From Ischnura elegans (Eukaryota; Arthropoda; Insecta; Odonata; Coenagrionidae): a stretch of 64,000 nt of DNA. This document shows, one piece after another, positions 21,301 through 33,289 of the stretch. A model generated the notes under the pieces. The model worked only from the letters and a program-made list of their open reading frames with translations, was not told the DNA's origin and did not search any database. Each line of letters begins with the position of its first letter. The stretch's first letter is position 1. The stretch is taken from positions 139,066,198 to 139,130,197 of the forward strand of contig NC_060246.1 in assembly GCF_921293095.1 (NCBI RefSeq). The letters are read 5' to 3'. The translations under genes were made by a program, and so were the position numbers.

Positions 21301-24300
21301 TCACAAGCACCATCAAATACACCTACCCAGCATAGGCTTCTGGTTTAGGTCTGAGCTCCATTGCACGACTATTTTGAGTGACTAGTAACATGTCTCTAGT
21401 CAAAGGCAGCAGGGGATCAAGCTGCGATGATGGAGCTCCACCAGGAGCTGAACACTGCACACTGTCACCTCCAGTGACCAATTCTGAGTCTTCGTGCACT
21501 GTGGGAAGAGGTCCTGTGACAAGGGGCCCCCCGAGGGCACCCTCCTCACCGCCCCCGCAGCTGCCCCCACTACTGCTCCCACTGCCCCCACCACCCCCAC
21601 CAGGTATAGTCCCTCCTGGGCCACCACTCCCAACCCCACTTTGCATGCACTGGACGTGGTTGAGATAAAGCTCAGACCGAAGGAAGTTTGGGTAAGTAGT
21701 CTCGTTGATATGGCGTTCAACCTCTCTCTGGACGGAGTCAAATACGTGACAATCTGGCCGATTGCTGGGGAGTGGGGCAAGAGGTGGGGTAACAACAGCT
21801 GCTGAGTCATCTGGGGGGGTTAATGGTGATGTGGCTAATGTGGCTGGAGCAGTGGCCGGAGTGGTGGATTCCCGAACACGCCTCGCCACTTCCCGCCTCA
21901 TTTCTTCGGGCACGGCCAAAACAGCCCGGGGAAAAAACTTGCGGTGGATCAACTACAAAAAGGAATATATTTTTAAGTCATATTAGAATGATATACTTAT
22001 TTAAGTGAAATGACTACCAATGAAAGTTACAAATGAGTTAATTCATTCCTTGCAATCATTAATAGTTCAATGTCTTCATTTCGGATACTTCTGTCCCAAG
22101 ACATTTGACATGTTCTTTGAAGACCCAAGCATGAACACACTACGGATATGCTATCAATTTTTATCAAAGTCAATATATAAAAAGCAGAGACATTCAAAGA
22201 CTATCTCAAAGTGACTTAGCTTTAGTGAATCTTAAAGAAACTAGTAATCTCTAACAAGTATGAATAAAAAAGGTAATTAGATAAGAAAGTTATCATTTAA
22301 AAATTTTAAAACGTGAAAAAATTAAATTTTCCCTCAGCATTAAAAAGCTACAATGATAACATTATCCTGAACATAGAGGTATTATTCTGAGGATTATATT
22401 GGAGGACTTTACAGAATTCAAAAATGCCCTACATAAATGCCATTATTCTCTCTGAAACTCACAAAAAAATAAATAATCCAGGTAGTTTGAAAGGAAAATA
22501 ATACTTAAGAAATTAATGCCTTCACCATGAATGGAGTCGAAATTTTCATAAGGATAAATTAATATTCTGACACAATCTTGGTCTAGTTGACAATGATTCC
22601 TGCAAATTGTTAAATCCTGAATCACACCATCATATTTTTTTCAATCCCTTCGGAGAGAAAGCTCGGCAATGGCAAAAGAATTGACTTTTCATCATGATCA
22701 TCTTCGCACTGATTAACAAGATGGGCTTAACCTGTCAACACCCATAGGTGCCATATGGCACCCAGTGCAGTGCCGAGGATATACTCCTGCAATGCATATA
22801 ATACAGTGGAACTTGGTTAGTACGTTCCTCCTTAGTACGTTTTCCTCCTTAGTACGGCAATTTCCCTCGGTCCCGGTACCATCCGAACAAAATACAGGTA
22901 AAAGAATTTGGTTAGTACGTTTGAAAAAATTGCGCTTTCCTGGTTAGTACGCTCAATTGCTTGCCGTGACGCAACCCGCAATTCGTTCTTAAGTGTCTTC
23001 TTAAGGGTCGCAAACGTCTGAATTCATGATTTAATTTATTATTATTATTAGACATTAACATTCTTCCATTCATTCCACATCTCTTTCTTCTACCGTAATT
23101 TATCCAAATGCATTTCTGAATTCTTGTGACGTGCTGAATTATAAAATGCGGCCATTTTTCGGGAATGTCTGACTATGAAAAACTACAGCCAATAAGAAGC
23201 CCCAATTTTCCCCACCCCGAGCTCCTCACCTTCTGTTGCCTTTGGAGCGCTTGGGAGTGCCCACTGCTGCGCACAAAGTTCGTGAGTGGGCAATTGTTGC
23301 TATTGCACGAGTTATCATGATGAAGAAATGAGTCTTAACGGTATTAGACAATTCCCTCATTATCTAAAGCAGTACTGCTCCATAAACTCGACGTCGTGCG
23401 TATTTACTTGACTACTGTTGCGGGAGCAGACGATCCTCTGGATCTCCACGCGAAGCTTAGCTTAAAAATACTTGATCTCGGAACGAAAGCAGACGACATT
23501 AGACAAATTTTGAAAGTAAATTTCAACTGTTTAATATAAAATTTTCTTGTAATTACGTCGTAATCTAATAATCTTGCGTGTCATCAGTCGATATATCGAT
23601 CGATTTTACAATGGAAATGGTATCATTCCAGAAGCGAATGTCTACGGCTGTTGCCGTAATTTGAAAGTCAATATAATTTTGCCCAATTTTTATGATGTTT
23701 AAAAAACCAGTTGACTTACTCCGGGTTGTTGTTATATTCTCCGAGTACGCTGTGAGAAAGAAAAATGACTTGTCTTCGCTTGTCTGAGCTTCACTCGTCC
23801 TCGTTCTGTAAATATATATAGGATAAATCACGGGAGATAGACGCCGTAATCATGAAATCGTCTCCGGGATGTCCATGAAAAATTGCGATTTTTATTCACA
23901 TGGTATTGTTTTTCATGGTAGCGCTCATTTTCTTGATTTTAAATGTGAAAAGAGTTCAGGAAGGCGATCCTATGAGAACTACCGATAGTAATTGTAATTA
24001 TGACGACTTTTTCACTGATTGCAATAACCCCGCCTGCTATTATTTACTTTCCTCGTTAGTACGTTTTCCTGGTTAGTACGTTCATTTTTCGTGGTCCCTT
24101 CAGAAACGTACTAACCAAGTTCCACTGTATGTGAATTTTAGCATACATTTCAGTGCACATACTTAGTTGAAGGTTTCCTCTATTATTCAGTCAGTTTGAT
24201 TTGTGTTGTATTGTTGAACTCATGTATATCATATTTTATAAAAATGAAAGATGTGTGATTTCAAAAAAAACTTTGGGTGCTGACAGGTTAACATCCCTTT

Positions 24301-27300
24301 TCTTATCACTCAGCCCATCCCTTTTACTGCAGCTGAAACCATGGCACTGTCCTTCAACAAATAAAAATGCAAGGCCAACAGAGATTGTAACACCCAACTT
24401 GGCATTTGACTGAATGACAGTCGTAAAAAAGGACGGGGGAATAACCATGAGATTCAGCAAATATGGGTTGAGCTATCACTCTTTTGGTTCCTGAAAACCT
24501 ATTGCTGGAGCAATGGCCCTGAGGGATGGAAAAAATGTATATGTGATTCAGGCTTAAGAATGCAGTTTACATAGTCTCATTGACAATCAGCAGAAGGTAT
24601 GCACAGACATGCACTATTTAGGTTTATAATGTTTTACGAGTGGTTCAGAGAGAGGAGAAAGACATTTTTTACCAGGTCTTCGACAGTTTTAATGCATTGA
24701 ATCTTAAGTATGAATATTCAAATTACATAAAATTCTTTGCATTTTGTTCACTGGGAGAACCTGGAGCTTGCCTCTAGGTAAAGTACATTTTTAGAGATCC
24801 TAATAGATATTTATCCTAAAAATTAGCAGTGAATTCATTATGTGAAATAGTAAAAATTGTATGCTAATATTCATATCTTAGAGAATGTGATAGCAGAATT
24901 TAAGGTAATTGCACTAACCATTAAAAAAACATTAGTCATTCCTCCGATTTTAAAAAATACCTAGGCATAATTCTTGGCATAAGTAAAAACAGTGAGTGAA
25001 ATTTACCAACTGTATTTATTTGATTGTTCAGGTCAAAATATTTAACAGCAATCATTAAAGAAAGAAAGTAAGAATAACACATCAAAAATAGGAGACACTT
25101 ACTTTAATTAATTGTGCTAAACGACCTGGATCATCATTAGGCTGTTTCTTCAGGCCTTCACAGGCAAACCAGAAGTTGAGCGTATCTGCACACCGCTCCC
25201 CTTCCAGGTACCTCCGAAACAGCTCAACTCCATCAGGATCTTCAAGTAAAGAGCGAAGATTTCGAGCCCATCGCAAGTAGGGTGGGGTTCCACTTGAGTC
25301 AGGCAAAGAATTTGAAGAGGAGGAGGCCGACCTGGGCCCACTGTTCTCAGGATCCAATGCCTGAGATGTCTCTGTAATCATAATGTAGATAACATTTCAG
25401 TTCCACAAGTTCCACCTAACATGGTATCATAAGGAAATAAAATTGATGGTTTGAGGCATAACTTAGTGAATTATGAAAAATGAAAAAGAAGAAACTTGAT
25501 GATGACATCTTACGTTGAAACCATGGTCGTGTAAATGTGTGAATAAATATTTCATATGAAAGCACAAAGTTTCTTCTTTTTCATTTTTCATAAGGAACTA
25601 AGATAAACCATACTAAACAATAGCTTAATAGCTTTGGAATGGTCTATCCACTAAATCAAATCAACTTAACATGATTTGGGACTAATTATAGTAGGAACTG
25701 TTAATCATACACAGCAGTAAGTCCAACAGTTCAACAACGATACAAAAATAAAAACTTCCAAAAAGATGCCATAAAATTCAACGAGCAATAAGTGGTTAAG
25801 CAGAATGTATTCTTACTAGTGAACTTACAGTACATCCATGAATATTGGCTCAAATATTCACCAAAACATAAGAATTAGAAAAACCAATACCAGCATTCAA
25901 CATCATTTCACCATATGCAGAAGGTTTTACCAAGGAGATAGTCAGGGTGCTTCACATTTACAACGAGGCGATGAGAAACAATTTAGCTGCCAAAATTCCT
26001 GCACTGCTATACTAACATAAGGACTGTCAACCCAAGGGCTAACAGCGTCACCATGGGATATAATGTATGTACAAAGTTCAATATAGGAAAAATAATTTCA
26101 CTAATAAATGCTGCATAGTTAAAGACAAGACCATCAAACCAGTCTGCTATCACAGAGTTTGTGTGAAGCACGTCCTCCCAAAACTTTGATCTGGATGAGG
26201 CAAAAATAATTACTGAATAACGAGGAAAGCCATAGAAATGGTACAACCCAGGAAAACATCCAGGAGTATGAGGGTACTAATCAATGATTCATGGGTGAAC
26301 AGCCAACTCCTGAACCACACCATTCTGAATGTTGCACCATATTAGTTGCCAATACATAAGATAATTGCATAAGAACTGAATGGGAGACTGGAAAATTCAT
26401 GAAACTTGATTATTGATTGATCCTCAAGATTAACCAAAAGGGGAACAACACCTGAAAATCATGAGGGGCCCTTTGTTTCCCACACAATAGGGTGGTTTCC
26501 TATTATTTATTTATTGACTAAATCGAAAGATTATTACTCCTGGAGTACGTATTTCACGCTTTTAGATTTTTAAATGACGATATCTATTTTTTGCGATTAA
26601 ATGAAAAGTGGAAATTTTCAAGTGCGCGAAAACGCGAAGGCTAAGTATGAATGCCAGGAAAATGCCGTGTGACGTCGTTCTGGTTCCCACTGCCACAAGT
26701 GAGGTGACCTTGGGGCGAGGTTCTGAGCACTGATATGACGCAAGATGCTAGCAGGTAGCAGAGTACCATGCTAGCTGGTAGCGCTTGGCTTAAACAAGGA
26801 TTATTAATACCTTATCGAACGAAGTAAAATTTCCGACCTTAGGCAGTTTTAATAGGTGATTATTAAGAGACGTTTCCCTGAGCTCTGTGCCTCATGCATG
26901 CATTGGTAATCTCAGACGATGTAAAACTCCTATCTACTCGTATAGAAACTAGGTCCCTGTGACGTCACGTGGAGTGGCATCGCATGGGCGCCAATCTAGC
27001 CTTTTTTAAATGAGGATAAAATTGACCCTTGCCATTCGTCTAAACCGGTATTTCTAAAACCAAATAATTTGTATATTATTAATACACTAATGGTGGGTAA
27101 CGAATCGCAATCAATGTCTTTCATTTTCTTTGATGAAGGAAACTACCCTATTGATGGGTGTTGCAGAGTGTTTCTTACATGAAGACAACAAACATACCAT
27201 CATGATGAGTGGTAGAAGAATCGGTGGCAGCAGCTGCCAAGCGATGGGTGGGCATAAATGGAGATGAGGAAGATGCAAGGTGGCAGGGAGTGTGGCATGG

Positions 27301-28746
27301 GGAGCCAATTGCCAATCCACGACTGGACTTGGTATGCCTCGAAGCCCAATCTTTGGATGTTGGAGATTCATATCCCTCTCCAATGTCAATTGACTCCATC
27401 CCCAAGCACCTCGATTCATTTTCTTCACCTGAAATACAAATAACGTCATCTTGAATTTATAACACAAAATGTTACACATGACTTTAACCAACATGCCTTA
27501 TTTAATAAAAGGAAGGGATAAAAAATTAAATTTAGACCTAATAGAGGACTTAAGATGAAGTTATGTAATGAAAAGCCAAAAAATATTCTAACTCCTTTTC
27601 CAAGAGAAAAACGTACATTGTAAATGGTCAATGAATCTTTTCAAAGTAATGAAACAATTTGTTATGTTATTGATGAGTTTTGCTTTATCCACATAATGAA
27701 GCTCAAGCATATCTTATTGGTGTTGCTAACCATTGTGCAATACGTCACATTGCTACAAATTACTTGTGCATTCCCGCTACCGCAGAAGAAAAAACAGAAT
27801 TCATGGAATATTGAACAATTAAATTACTTCTGCATGCAGCAGAAGTGGTCCTAAGAAGTAAAATAGGGGCCACTTAGGTGATCACAGGTATAAAGGAACC
27901 TCAGAAGTATCACCAGTACGTGTTTGTTGCAATGAGGAATTAAAACAGAAAAAGCATTACATACATAGTAGGAGAGAACCCTTTTTTATATCATAAGATG
28001 GCATTGTCTAATATATATCGATACCTCCACTGCAAAATCACTCAAAAATGGCCAACCAAATCAAATCCGCTCATCTAGTAGCCCAACAATACGAATCCGC
28101 TCAGCTAGCAGTGTCCGGAGCATGAACACTCATCTCCTATTCTCCAAGCTTGGAGGTGAGCGTTTATGCTACAGACACTGACAGCTGAGCAGATTTGTAT
28201 TGCTGGGCTACTAGATGAGCAGATTTGATTCGGTGGGCAATTGTTGAGCGCTTTAGCAGTGGAGGTATCGCTGTGTATAATCAGTTTAAATAAAACGTTC
28301 TTAACCTTTAAATGTGACTTAATTATTATTTTTTTTATTATGATAAAAGTTAAGGTGGCTCAATATATATCTTTTGCACCCCCCACCTCCGAGTTTTTTC
28401 TGTATCCGCCACTTTTATCACCCCCACCTCACTCTCACCACAGTTGTTCGTCAAAATAGACTTGGCCAGTCTCAGTATTTGCACTGGTTTCAGTAAATTG
28501 TGACAGAGAGGTCTTTAATGCATCATCAAAACCATTGGTAATCAATGAATTACAAAAAAATGCATCTTTGCAATGGTCCCATCAAAACATTGACAAACCT
28601 GGCACTGGAGGACGAGGTGAATTTCTGTGGAAGGTCTCATCATCTGCGTGTGCCACCATCCTTGTTCCATGCTCATCTCTATCTCTGAATTCAATGCTGC
28701 TGCTGCCACCTGTGCATGGTTCTCTTGGGGAGCGGATGTTGCTCAT
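18042..28746 (-). CDS. Axin: Axin, 5' half (partial; continues beyond the left edge)
   Basis: Scaffold of the cytoplasmic beta-catenin destruction complex in Wnt signalling. The coding exons, read right to left, are 28746-28599, 27428-27198, 25371-25103, 21952-21327 and 18311-18042. All borders are GT/AG and all phases fit, giving 514 complete codons plus two bases. Residues 45-50 are RPPVPG, the tankyrase-binding site. Residues about 154-310 form the RGS domain that binds [52 protein letters not shown]. Residues 491-514 are the conserved [11 protein letters not shown] and SLTDSS region. GSK3-, beta-catenin- and DIX-domain exons are not seen and should lie left of the window. The start is the first ATG after an in-frame TAA. 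Introns hold a Tigger-like MITE, an AT-target MITE and foldbacks. Confidence 0.93.
18316..21326. other. Axin: Axin intron; no other gene recognised
   Basis: AT-rich intron. It contains the 113-bp hairpin at 20141-20253 and a GC-richer stretch at about 19690-20110 that may be an old repeat. I see no further exon. Confidence 0.6.
20141..20253. repeat. Long hairpin (inverted repeat) in an Axin intron
   Basis: CATGGTTAAATAAAAAA ... TATATTTTTGT is followed by a six-base spacer and its near-exact complement, ending TTTAACCATG. The arms are about 50 bp; the only clear difference is the length of the A-run near 20152-20167. It may be a small foldback insertion. Without expression data I do not call it a microRNA precursor. 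Confidence 0.85.
21327..21952 (-). CDS. Axin: Axin coding exon 4 (residues 217-424): end of RGS and linker
   Basis: The acceptor is TTTTGTAG before 21952; the donor is GTAGGT at 21326-21321. It encodes the second half of the RGS domain ([19 protein letters not shown], then [12 protein letters not shown] and [18 protein letters not shown]). The two parts are separated by about 40 residues rich in Ala, Thr and Pro (about 243-281). After the RGS comes a Gly/Ser run (about 324-352) and LPTVHEDSE, the counterpart of LPTLNEDEE in vertebrate Axin. The plus-strand proline-rich frames here are shadows of this exon. Confidence 0.93.
22804..24127. mobile_element. Tigger-like MITE in an Axin intron, 1.3 kb
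   Basis: TA on both sides (22802-22803 and 24128-24129). The left end is CAGTGGAACTTGGTTAGTAC; the right end is its near-exact complement, GTACTAACCAAGTTCCACTG. Subterminal tandem copies of TTAGTACGTTTTCC lie at both ends, probably transposase-binding repeats. No coding frame remains. It belongs to a different family from 14325-16409 and 56296-58295. Confidence 0.88.
24130..25102. other. Axin: Axin intron; no other gene recognised
   Basis: AT-rich intron between the MITE and the RGS exon. Nothing further was recognised. Confidence 0.55.
25103..25371 (-). CDS. Axin: Axin coding exon 3 (residues 127-216): first half of RGS
   Basis: The acceptor ATTACAG ends at 25372; the donor GTAAGT starts at 25102 after the lysine codon (phase 0). 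A serine-rich linker ([15 protein letters not shown]) leads into [15 protein letters not shown], the canonical start of the Axin RGS domain. The hydrophobic and FWFAC core follows. The next residues, LAQLIK, continue directly into LIHRKFF of exon 4. Confidence 0.95.
26489..27149. mobile_element. AT-target MITE (ISL2EU-like), full copy
   Basis: 661 bp with ends AGGGTGGTTTCCT and, inverted, AGGGTAGTTTCCT. AT flanks both sides (26487-26488 and 27150-27151). It aligns over its whole length with 57544-58206 (663 bp) and in two parts with 1894-4287. No coding frame. Its right end is only about 50 bp from the donor of the next Axin exon. Confidence 0.8.
27198..27428 (-). CDS. Axin: Axin coding exon 2 (residues 50-127)
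   Basis: The acceptor TTTCAG ends at 27429; the donor GTATGT starts at 27197. The first two bases complete the glycine of RPPVPG, giving RPPVPGEENE as in other Axins (RPPVPGEE). The rest is a poorly conserved linker with [12 protein letters not shown] (compare LGYEPEG in vertebrates), ending in HHD. It joins exon 3 in phase to make DETSQAL. A longer overlapping frame on this strand is out of phase with the neighbouring exons. Confidence 0.85.
28019..28270. repeat. Foldback MITE between Axin exons 1 and 2
   Basis: The ends CGATACCTCCACTGC and GCAGTGGAGGTATCG are perfect inverted complements, and the pairing continues inwards with modest divergence (ATCTAGTAGCCCA with TGGGCTACTAGAT). The arms are about 115 bp around a short centre near 28140. 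No coding capacity. Confidence 0.85.
28599..28746 (-). CDS. Axin: Axin coding exon 1 (residues 1-50), start codon and tankyrase motif
   Basis: ATG at 28746-28744 opens [14 protein letters not shown], and the exon ends with NSPRPPVPG split across the donor GTTTGT (28598). RPPVPG is the invariant tankyrase-binding hexapeptide at the N-terminus of animal Axins. An in-frame TAA lies ten codons upstream, so no longer N-terminus is possible in this exon. The exon probably extends to 28911, where TTTCTTCAG forms an acceptor, so it would carry 165 bases of 5' leader. Confidence 0.9.
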
Positions 28747-28892
28747 CCTGTAACCTTCTCCACTGCCTTGCTCTTATGCGCAAGACCACCACCTGCTTGA
28801 TACTGATGCCGACTCCACTGTAGCTGCCGGTGCCACAAGCAACTGCCTAAACAATGCTCCCACAAGGGCCGAGACCCAGGAGGGAAGCTCAT
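28743..28892 (-). other. Upstream ORF in the Axin leader, overlapping the start codon
   Basis: ATG at 28892-28890 opens a 49-codon frame, different from the Axin frame. Its stop TGA (28745-28743) shares two bases with the Axin ATG in the string ATGA. If the exon is transcribed as inferred (28911-28599), ribosomes translating this frame would end exactly on the Axin start. Such ATGA arrangements allow termination-reinitiation elsewhere. Whether the peptide is made is unknown. Confidence 0.6.
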
Positions 28893-28911
28893 GGTGTGCA
28901 ATGTTTAATAC
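28747..28911 (-). other. Axin: Axin 5' leader (inferred)
   Basis: Inferred non-coding part of the first coding exon. A polypyrimidine stretch and TTTCTTCAG end just right of 28911, so an upstream non-coding exon is expected. One candidate is near 33.3 kb. Confidence 0.5.
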
Positions 28912-30049
28912 CTGAAGAAATATAACAGTGATAATGTTTTATTAGAAGTAGTAAAAATTTTCATTTCAAACAACTTTATCTCTAGGTTATTGCTTTCGTT
29001 ATTTAACCCTTTCGCTATAACAGCAGTTGCAGTTTTTAATCCAAGAAAGAACAAGCCCAATCAAAAACGCATCAGGCTTTCTTGAATTTAGTGTTCTATA
29101 AAAAACTTGATTTTTATATACAATGCAGTAGAATAAATACCATTTCATCAGGAGTGATAAATATTTATATAATCTCCAGTATAAACGTGAAGCTCAAAAT
29201 ATTTTAAACAAAAATTTTTATTACACGCAGGATTAAACATGGGGCTGACAATTCCACACCTTCAGCATTTTAAAGTGAAAAACGATTCTAAATCTAATTT
29301 ATCGGCAACTTGCGCATCTAAGAGTTAAACAATCCAGTCCCTGATGATGGGAAAATGAGTAGGCCAGCAAATTGAATCAAAATAAACAACTGAAATATAT
29401 AATTTCATTTCAGTCGACACAAACTATTTCATGTAATTATTGCTGTTGGACTGACATTAAAATGGACATAATGGCCCCCATCACTCCCTAATTTCCATCT
29501 ATACATTCTAACTTGCCCCTTCTTTCCATTGAGTTTGATTGAATGGGTTACATTGTGTTTCCAAGAAGATTAAATCACCGCTTCCCTCATTCTTCCATTC
29601 AAAGAGTAGAGGGTTCTCAAATGTGCCATATATTAAACTTTTGAGCCGACTATCCCTTGCCCACCCTCAGAAGAATCCTTCCTGGAGTGGCACAAGCCCA
29701 CTCATCTGTGCGGCTGCCTGCGAAGGGAGCAAGCACCCTCCCTCCACCACTATTCATCATTGGACTTTAATGGCAACATCCCCCGATTTGAGGTCCCAAG
29801 TTCAAATTCCAGGATGATGATACGCTGTATCGAAACCGGTTGCAAATATATTTTATTTTGTTAAACAGCGAAGTCTTTTTCTTAACCTTTGTGCATCATG
29901 AAGGAGTTTCACCATGTTACGCCAACCACCATCGCATTTTCCAGGTGAAGCCTTTGGACACCCCAAATAAAAATCCCTGAAGTGCAAGGTAACTCATGGA
30001 AAGGAATTGGTCTGAATGTGGGAAATTCACTTGCCTATGACTTAGTATG
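28912..30049. other. Axin leader intron (inferred); repeat fragment near 29800
   Basis: AT-rich DNA. TTTAACCCTTTCGCT near 29004 resembles the end of the TTAA element at 45239 but no partner end is seen. About 29750-29910 looks repeat-derived and holds the module at 29811-29836. Confidence 0.4.
29811..29836 (+). ncRNA. Hammerhead-like core module (candidate), degenerate
   Basis: AGGATGA stands where CTGATGA would be expected. It is followed by one T, a hairpin GATAC-GCT-GTATC (29819-29831, five perfect pairs) and GAAAC (29832-29836), then CGGTTGC. AC/GT around CG could make a two-pair stem III. The first bases of the CTGA box are changed, so this copy could not act as a hammerhead even if its ancestor did. 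Confidence 0.25.
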
Positions 30050-30345
30050 GTATGTGGTATTGGAGGAGGCGACCGACAGCTTAGGTCATTTTCACCATGG
30101 GGGATAGGGTAGGTAAGGAAGGGTGGAGAGAAACCCGGCGTCGGCATTAGCCTGCTCTTAACGAAAGGCGCCAACGGGACCACGGCTTAACGTCCCATCC
30201 GATGGACATAGTGTTGCCCTTGAAATGTCCTCCACACAACATTCAAGCAAGGATCGGGCAGTCTCTGAAAATCTCTGCCACCGCCAGGATTTGAACCCGA
30301 GTCTGTCGGGGGGGAAGCCACCACACCAACCCGATACCCCTATGA
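30050..30345 (-). repeat. tRNA-derived SINE
   Basis: Read on the minus strand, the head (about 30345-30285) has an A-box-like GGTTGGTGTGGTGG and a B box GGGTTCAAATCC, the internal RNA polymerase III promoter of a tRNA. The body follows, with GGACATTTCAAGGGCAACAC and ATCGGATGGGACGTTAAGCC. That last block resembles a segment I remember from SINEs of several invertebrates. It is not a functional tRNA: the acceptor and anticodon stems do not form. The exact 3' end is uncertain. Confidence 0.65.
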
Positions 30346-33289
30346 CTTAGTTTTTGGGTGAGCTCAAGCCTCACCTACCCGAACCAACCTTGGGGTTGAA
30401 TCACTGAGTGAGTAGGAAAACGGCGGTTACAACAAAAATGAATATGAAAATTAAGTTACCAGCAAATTTTTAAATTTTTATTTTAATACCTATGATTCAC
30501 ACCTGTGATTAAGTTCACAAAGCTGAGTGTTAGAATTGATATTGATTGCCTGTGAGTAATATGCTCCCAAAAAATCATTTCTTTCACAGAAGTGCCCCAT
30601 TTGACAAAAGAAAATGTAATAAGGCATGGTGTAAGTCTATCTGCTTAGCTTCTGAAAGTTGTGAATTTGGTCTCTTAAGTACCCCCACAGTAATTAGATT
30701 TTAATGATGGCTTTGATTATCTGTAAAATTACAATAACAATTACCTTTTGTTCCTCAAAATTTCTTTACATATTAGTGATATCTCACTAAATAAATTTTT
30801 GGCCTGTATAGCAAATTGGTCACATACCCCTCCATCCACTGAAATTGGACACATTCAATCAGGAGCATAGGCATTGATGTTCCTGTCAATCCTTAATCAT
30901 TTGGTTTAATGTTTTTGCCACCTCTGTCAGGGACTCTTCATGGATTTTACAGAAATTTGGGAAGCAATTTGTCCAAGTAAGGAAAGAGCCTCACCTTAAC
31001 TTAGTATGCTTGCATGGCCTCATAATTTTTTTTATAGCTATGTGAATATATAAGATTAAATATAGTAAGCAAAAGCATGATAGAGTTTGATTAACTAATA
31101 GAGAAATGAAATCCGGCTACTATTGGATTTCCAGCAAAAATTGCCAAATTCCTTTGAAAACTTCAACAGAGTATTTAAATTTGGAATAAAATTTATTATA
31201 TAAAAATATTTCTTTTGACAATGGCTGTGTCAGTTAAACTTTTTTATCACTTCCAATTCTAGTTCAGATTCGGTAACTGTTTCTTAGGCCTAAGTTCTCG
31301 CTTTCCTTTTCTATTCGAGCCTTTTATTTTCATTGCTTGGTGTTCAAACTCTAACAATGACTTTTGTTTCGGTGTTATGAAAACTATCTAAAATAAATAA
31401 TCAAGTCATCTGACTGGTGTCTGCATCCATTCCACTACTATATTTAAAATATATAACATACACATTTTGCAAACGAAAACTCTTAAAATTGGGTTTTGCC
31501 GAAACCTTCATCAATTAAAGTAGTATCATTCTGAATGTAATGCATATCAGCTACTCCCAGGGCAATTAGAATAACCATAAATACAACTAGACAGCAATCT
31601 ATAGTACTGCACTGAACATCCAACTTTTTTAAAAGGCCCTCATAAGAACAAGAATTCCAGAAAAACAGAGAAACAGTTAATAATTATATATTTGGTAATA
31701 CAAAACTTATCGGCAAAATGCTTATTTCCTGACTTGTAAAAGTTTATAAGAAACCATTGCACACAGTGACTATTTGATTTCTCCTTAAAGTATGACTCAC
31801 AAGTGGAGCACTATGAGATGTTGATATTAAAATACATTAATTCACTCAGACTACATTCCAACTGTCACACACAATCTTTACAGCAATAGACATAATTTTA
31901 ACTTAATTGATCTCTGACCTAGCATAATGTAGCTTCAACTTCACCAAATACCTATAACCAGTTATCTATGAACATTATCCATCAAATAAAATAAGATTCA
32001 CCAATTAAGATATTCCTATAAATTTATTAAAAATATATTAATAATTAATACAAGGTCATGGAATAAAGTAAAATGGAGCATATTAAAAACTTTACAGAAA
32101 CAAAAAAGATATCCTTAGTTTAACATTCTTTCCACAAGTGACTAACTATATTGCACAAGTAATGCAATAAAAATTCCATACATCAGGTGATTAAGCAACT
32201 GTAATTAGAACAATTAAGAACTTGGTTAATTTTTTTACATTTTTAAAAACTTTGTATTGATGAATAATATCATTATCTTCTTTAACAGTCATTAAAATTA
32301 TTCAAACTTCAAAAAATTAATTAGAATATTCAATATTCTTAAAAAGAATTTCACATGGTATCCTGTAATAATTCTACCAAAAGTCCTAAATTATAATTCA
32401 ATTGTCTAAAATCAAATGCTCTTGAAAGCCAAGACATTTATTCATTGTTATTTTCTTCTAAGTTATACTACTATAAACGAATCCTTTATCATAGCAAACT
32501 TCCTACACAAATAGATGCTCATAATTAATCTTTTAGTTATCCTGTAGCAAAACATTAAAATGAAGTTGAATGCAAACTTCAATTCATCCTCCAAATTTGC
32601 CTATTCTTGACAACCATATTCATCATAAATAAGAAAGATCCTATTCATATTCCAGATATACATATATATAAATATAATTTAATGTAGAAGAAGCCTTCCT
32701 CAAATCAATTTATAAACACACAAAAACAACTACGTACAAGGCTTCAGTGTCACCATGTGGAAATCAAAACTATAAGCTCTGCCATTCAACCACAGCGTCC
32801 TCCCCCTCCTCACCCCTTATCCCTCTCCCGACCAAACCGATCAATATTGGGCTTGGCTTGATCTAAACACTACGATACAATTCAAATAGAAGGGCAGTAT
32901 ATTTGATTTATATACTTGTCAAGCACACAAAAAGGATATGTAAAAATACTTCCTCTTGAAATAACATGTTATTCGACCCAAGATGTCACACACACACGCA
33001 CATACTCACACAAACATACATATAAATCAACACATCGCTCTTGTTAGTCACACATTACAACAAAAGATGCCTCAGCGGCACTCACATCCCATGCAACCAG
33101 TGTTTTCAACCACACAACATAGCTGTCACCATTGGAGGAAATGCCAGAGGGGCCGTCTTCAGTTACCAAATCATATTGATATGACGAGGGGTCTTGAGTA
33201 AACCCAATAAAATTGGAATGAAATGAGGGATAATATGTCATTGTTTACTTTATCATTAGAAGGCCGCAAATAATAGCTGTCCTGACAGC
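30346..33289. other. No gene recognised
   Basis: AT-rich, probably Axin leader intron. A CA-rich simple repeat lies at about 32983-33010. I see no supported exon. Confidence 0.45.

Noticed and set aside
21378..21810. Proline-rich frames on the plus strand and a 136-codon second frame on the minus strand
   Set aside because: They are shadows of the Gly/Ser- and Pro-rich Axin exon at 21327-21952, which has a conserved RGS sequence and correct splice phases.
27111..27494. 127-codon minus-strand frame
   Set aside because: It is out of phase with the flanking Axin exons. The overlapping frame between the AG at 27429 and the GT at 27197 joins RPPVPG to GEENE and fits both phases.
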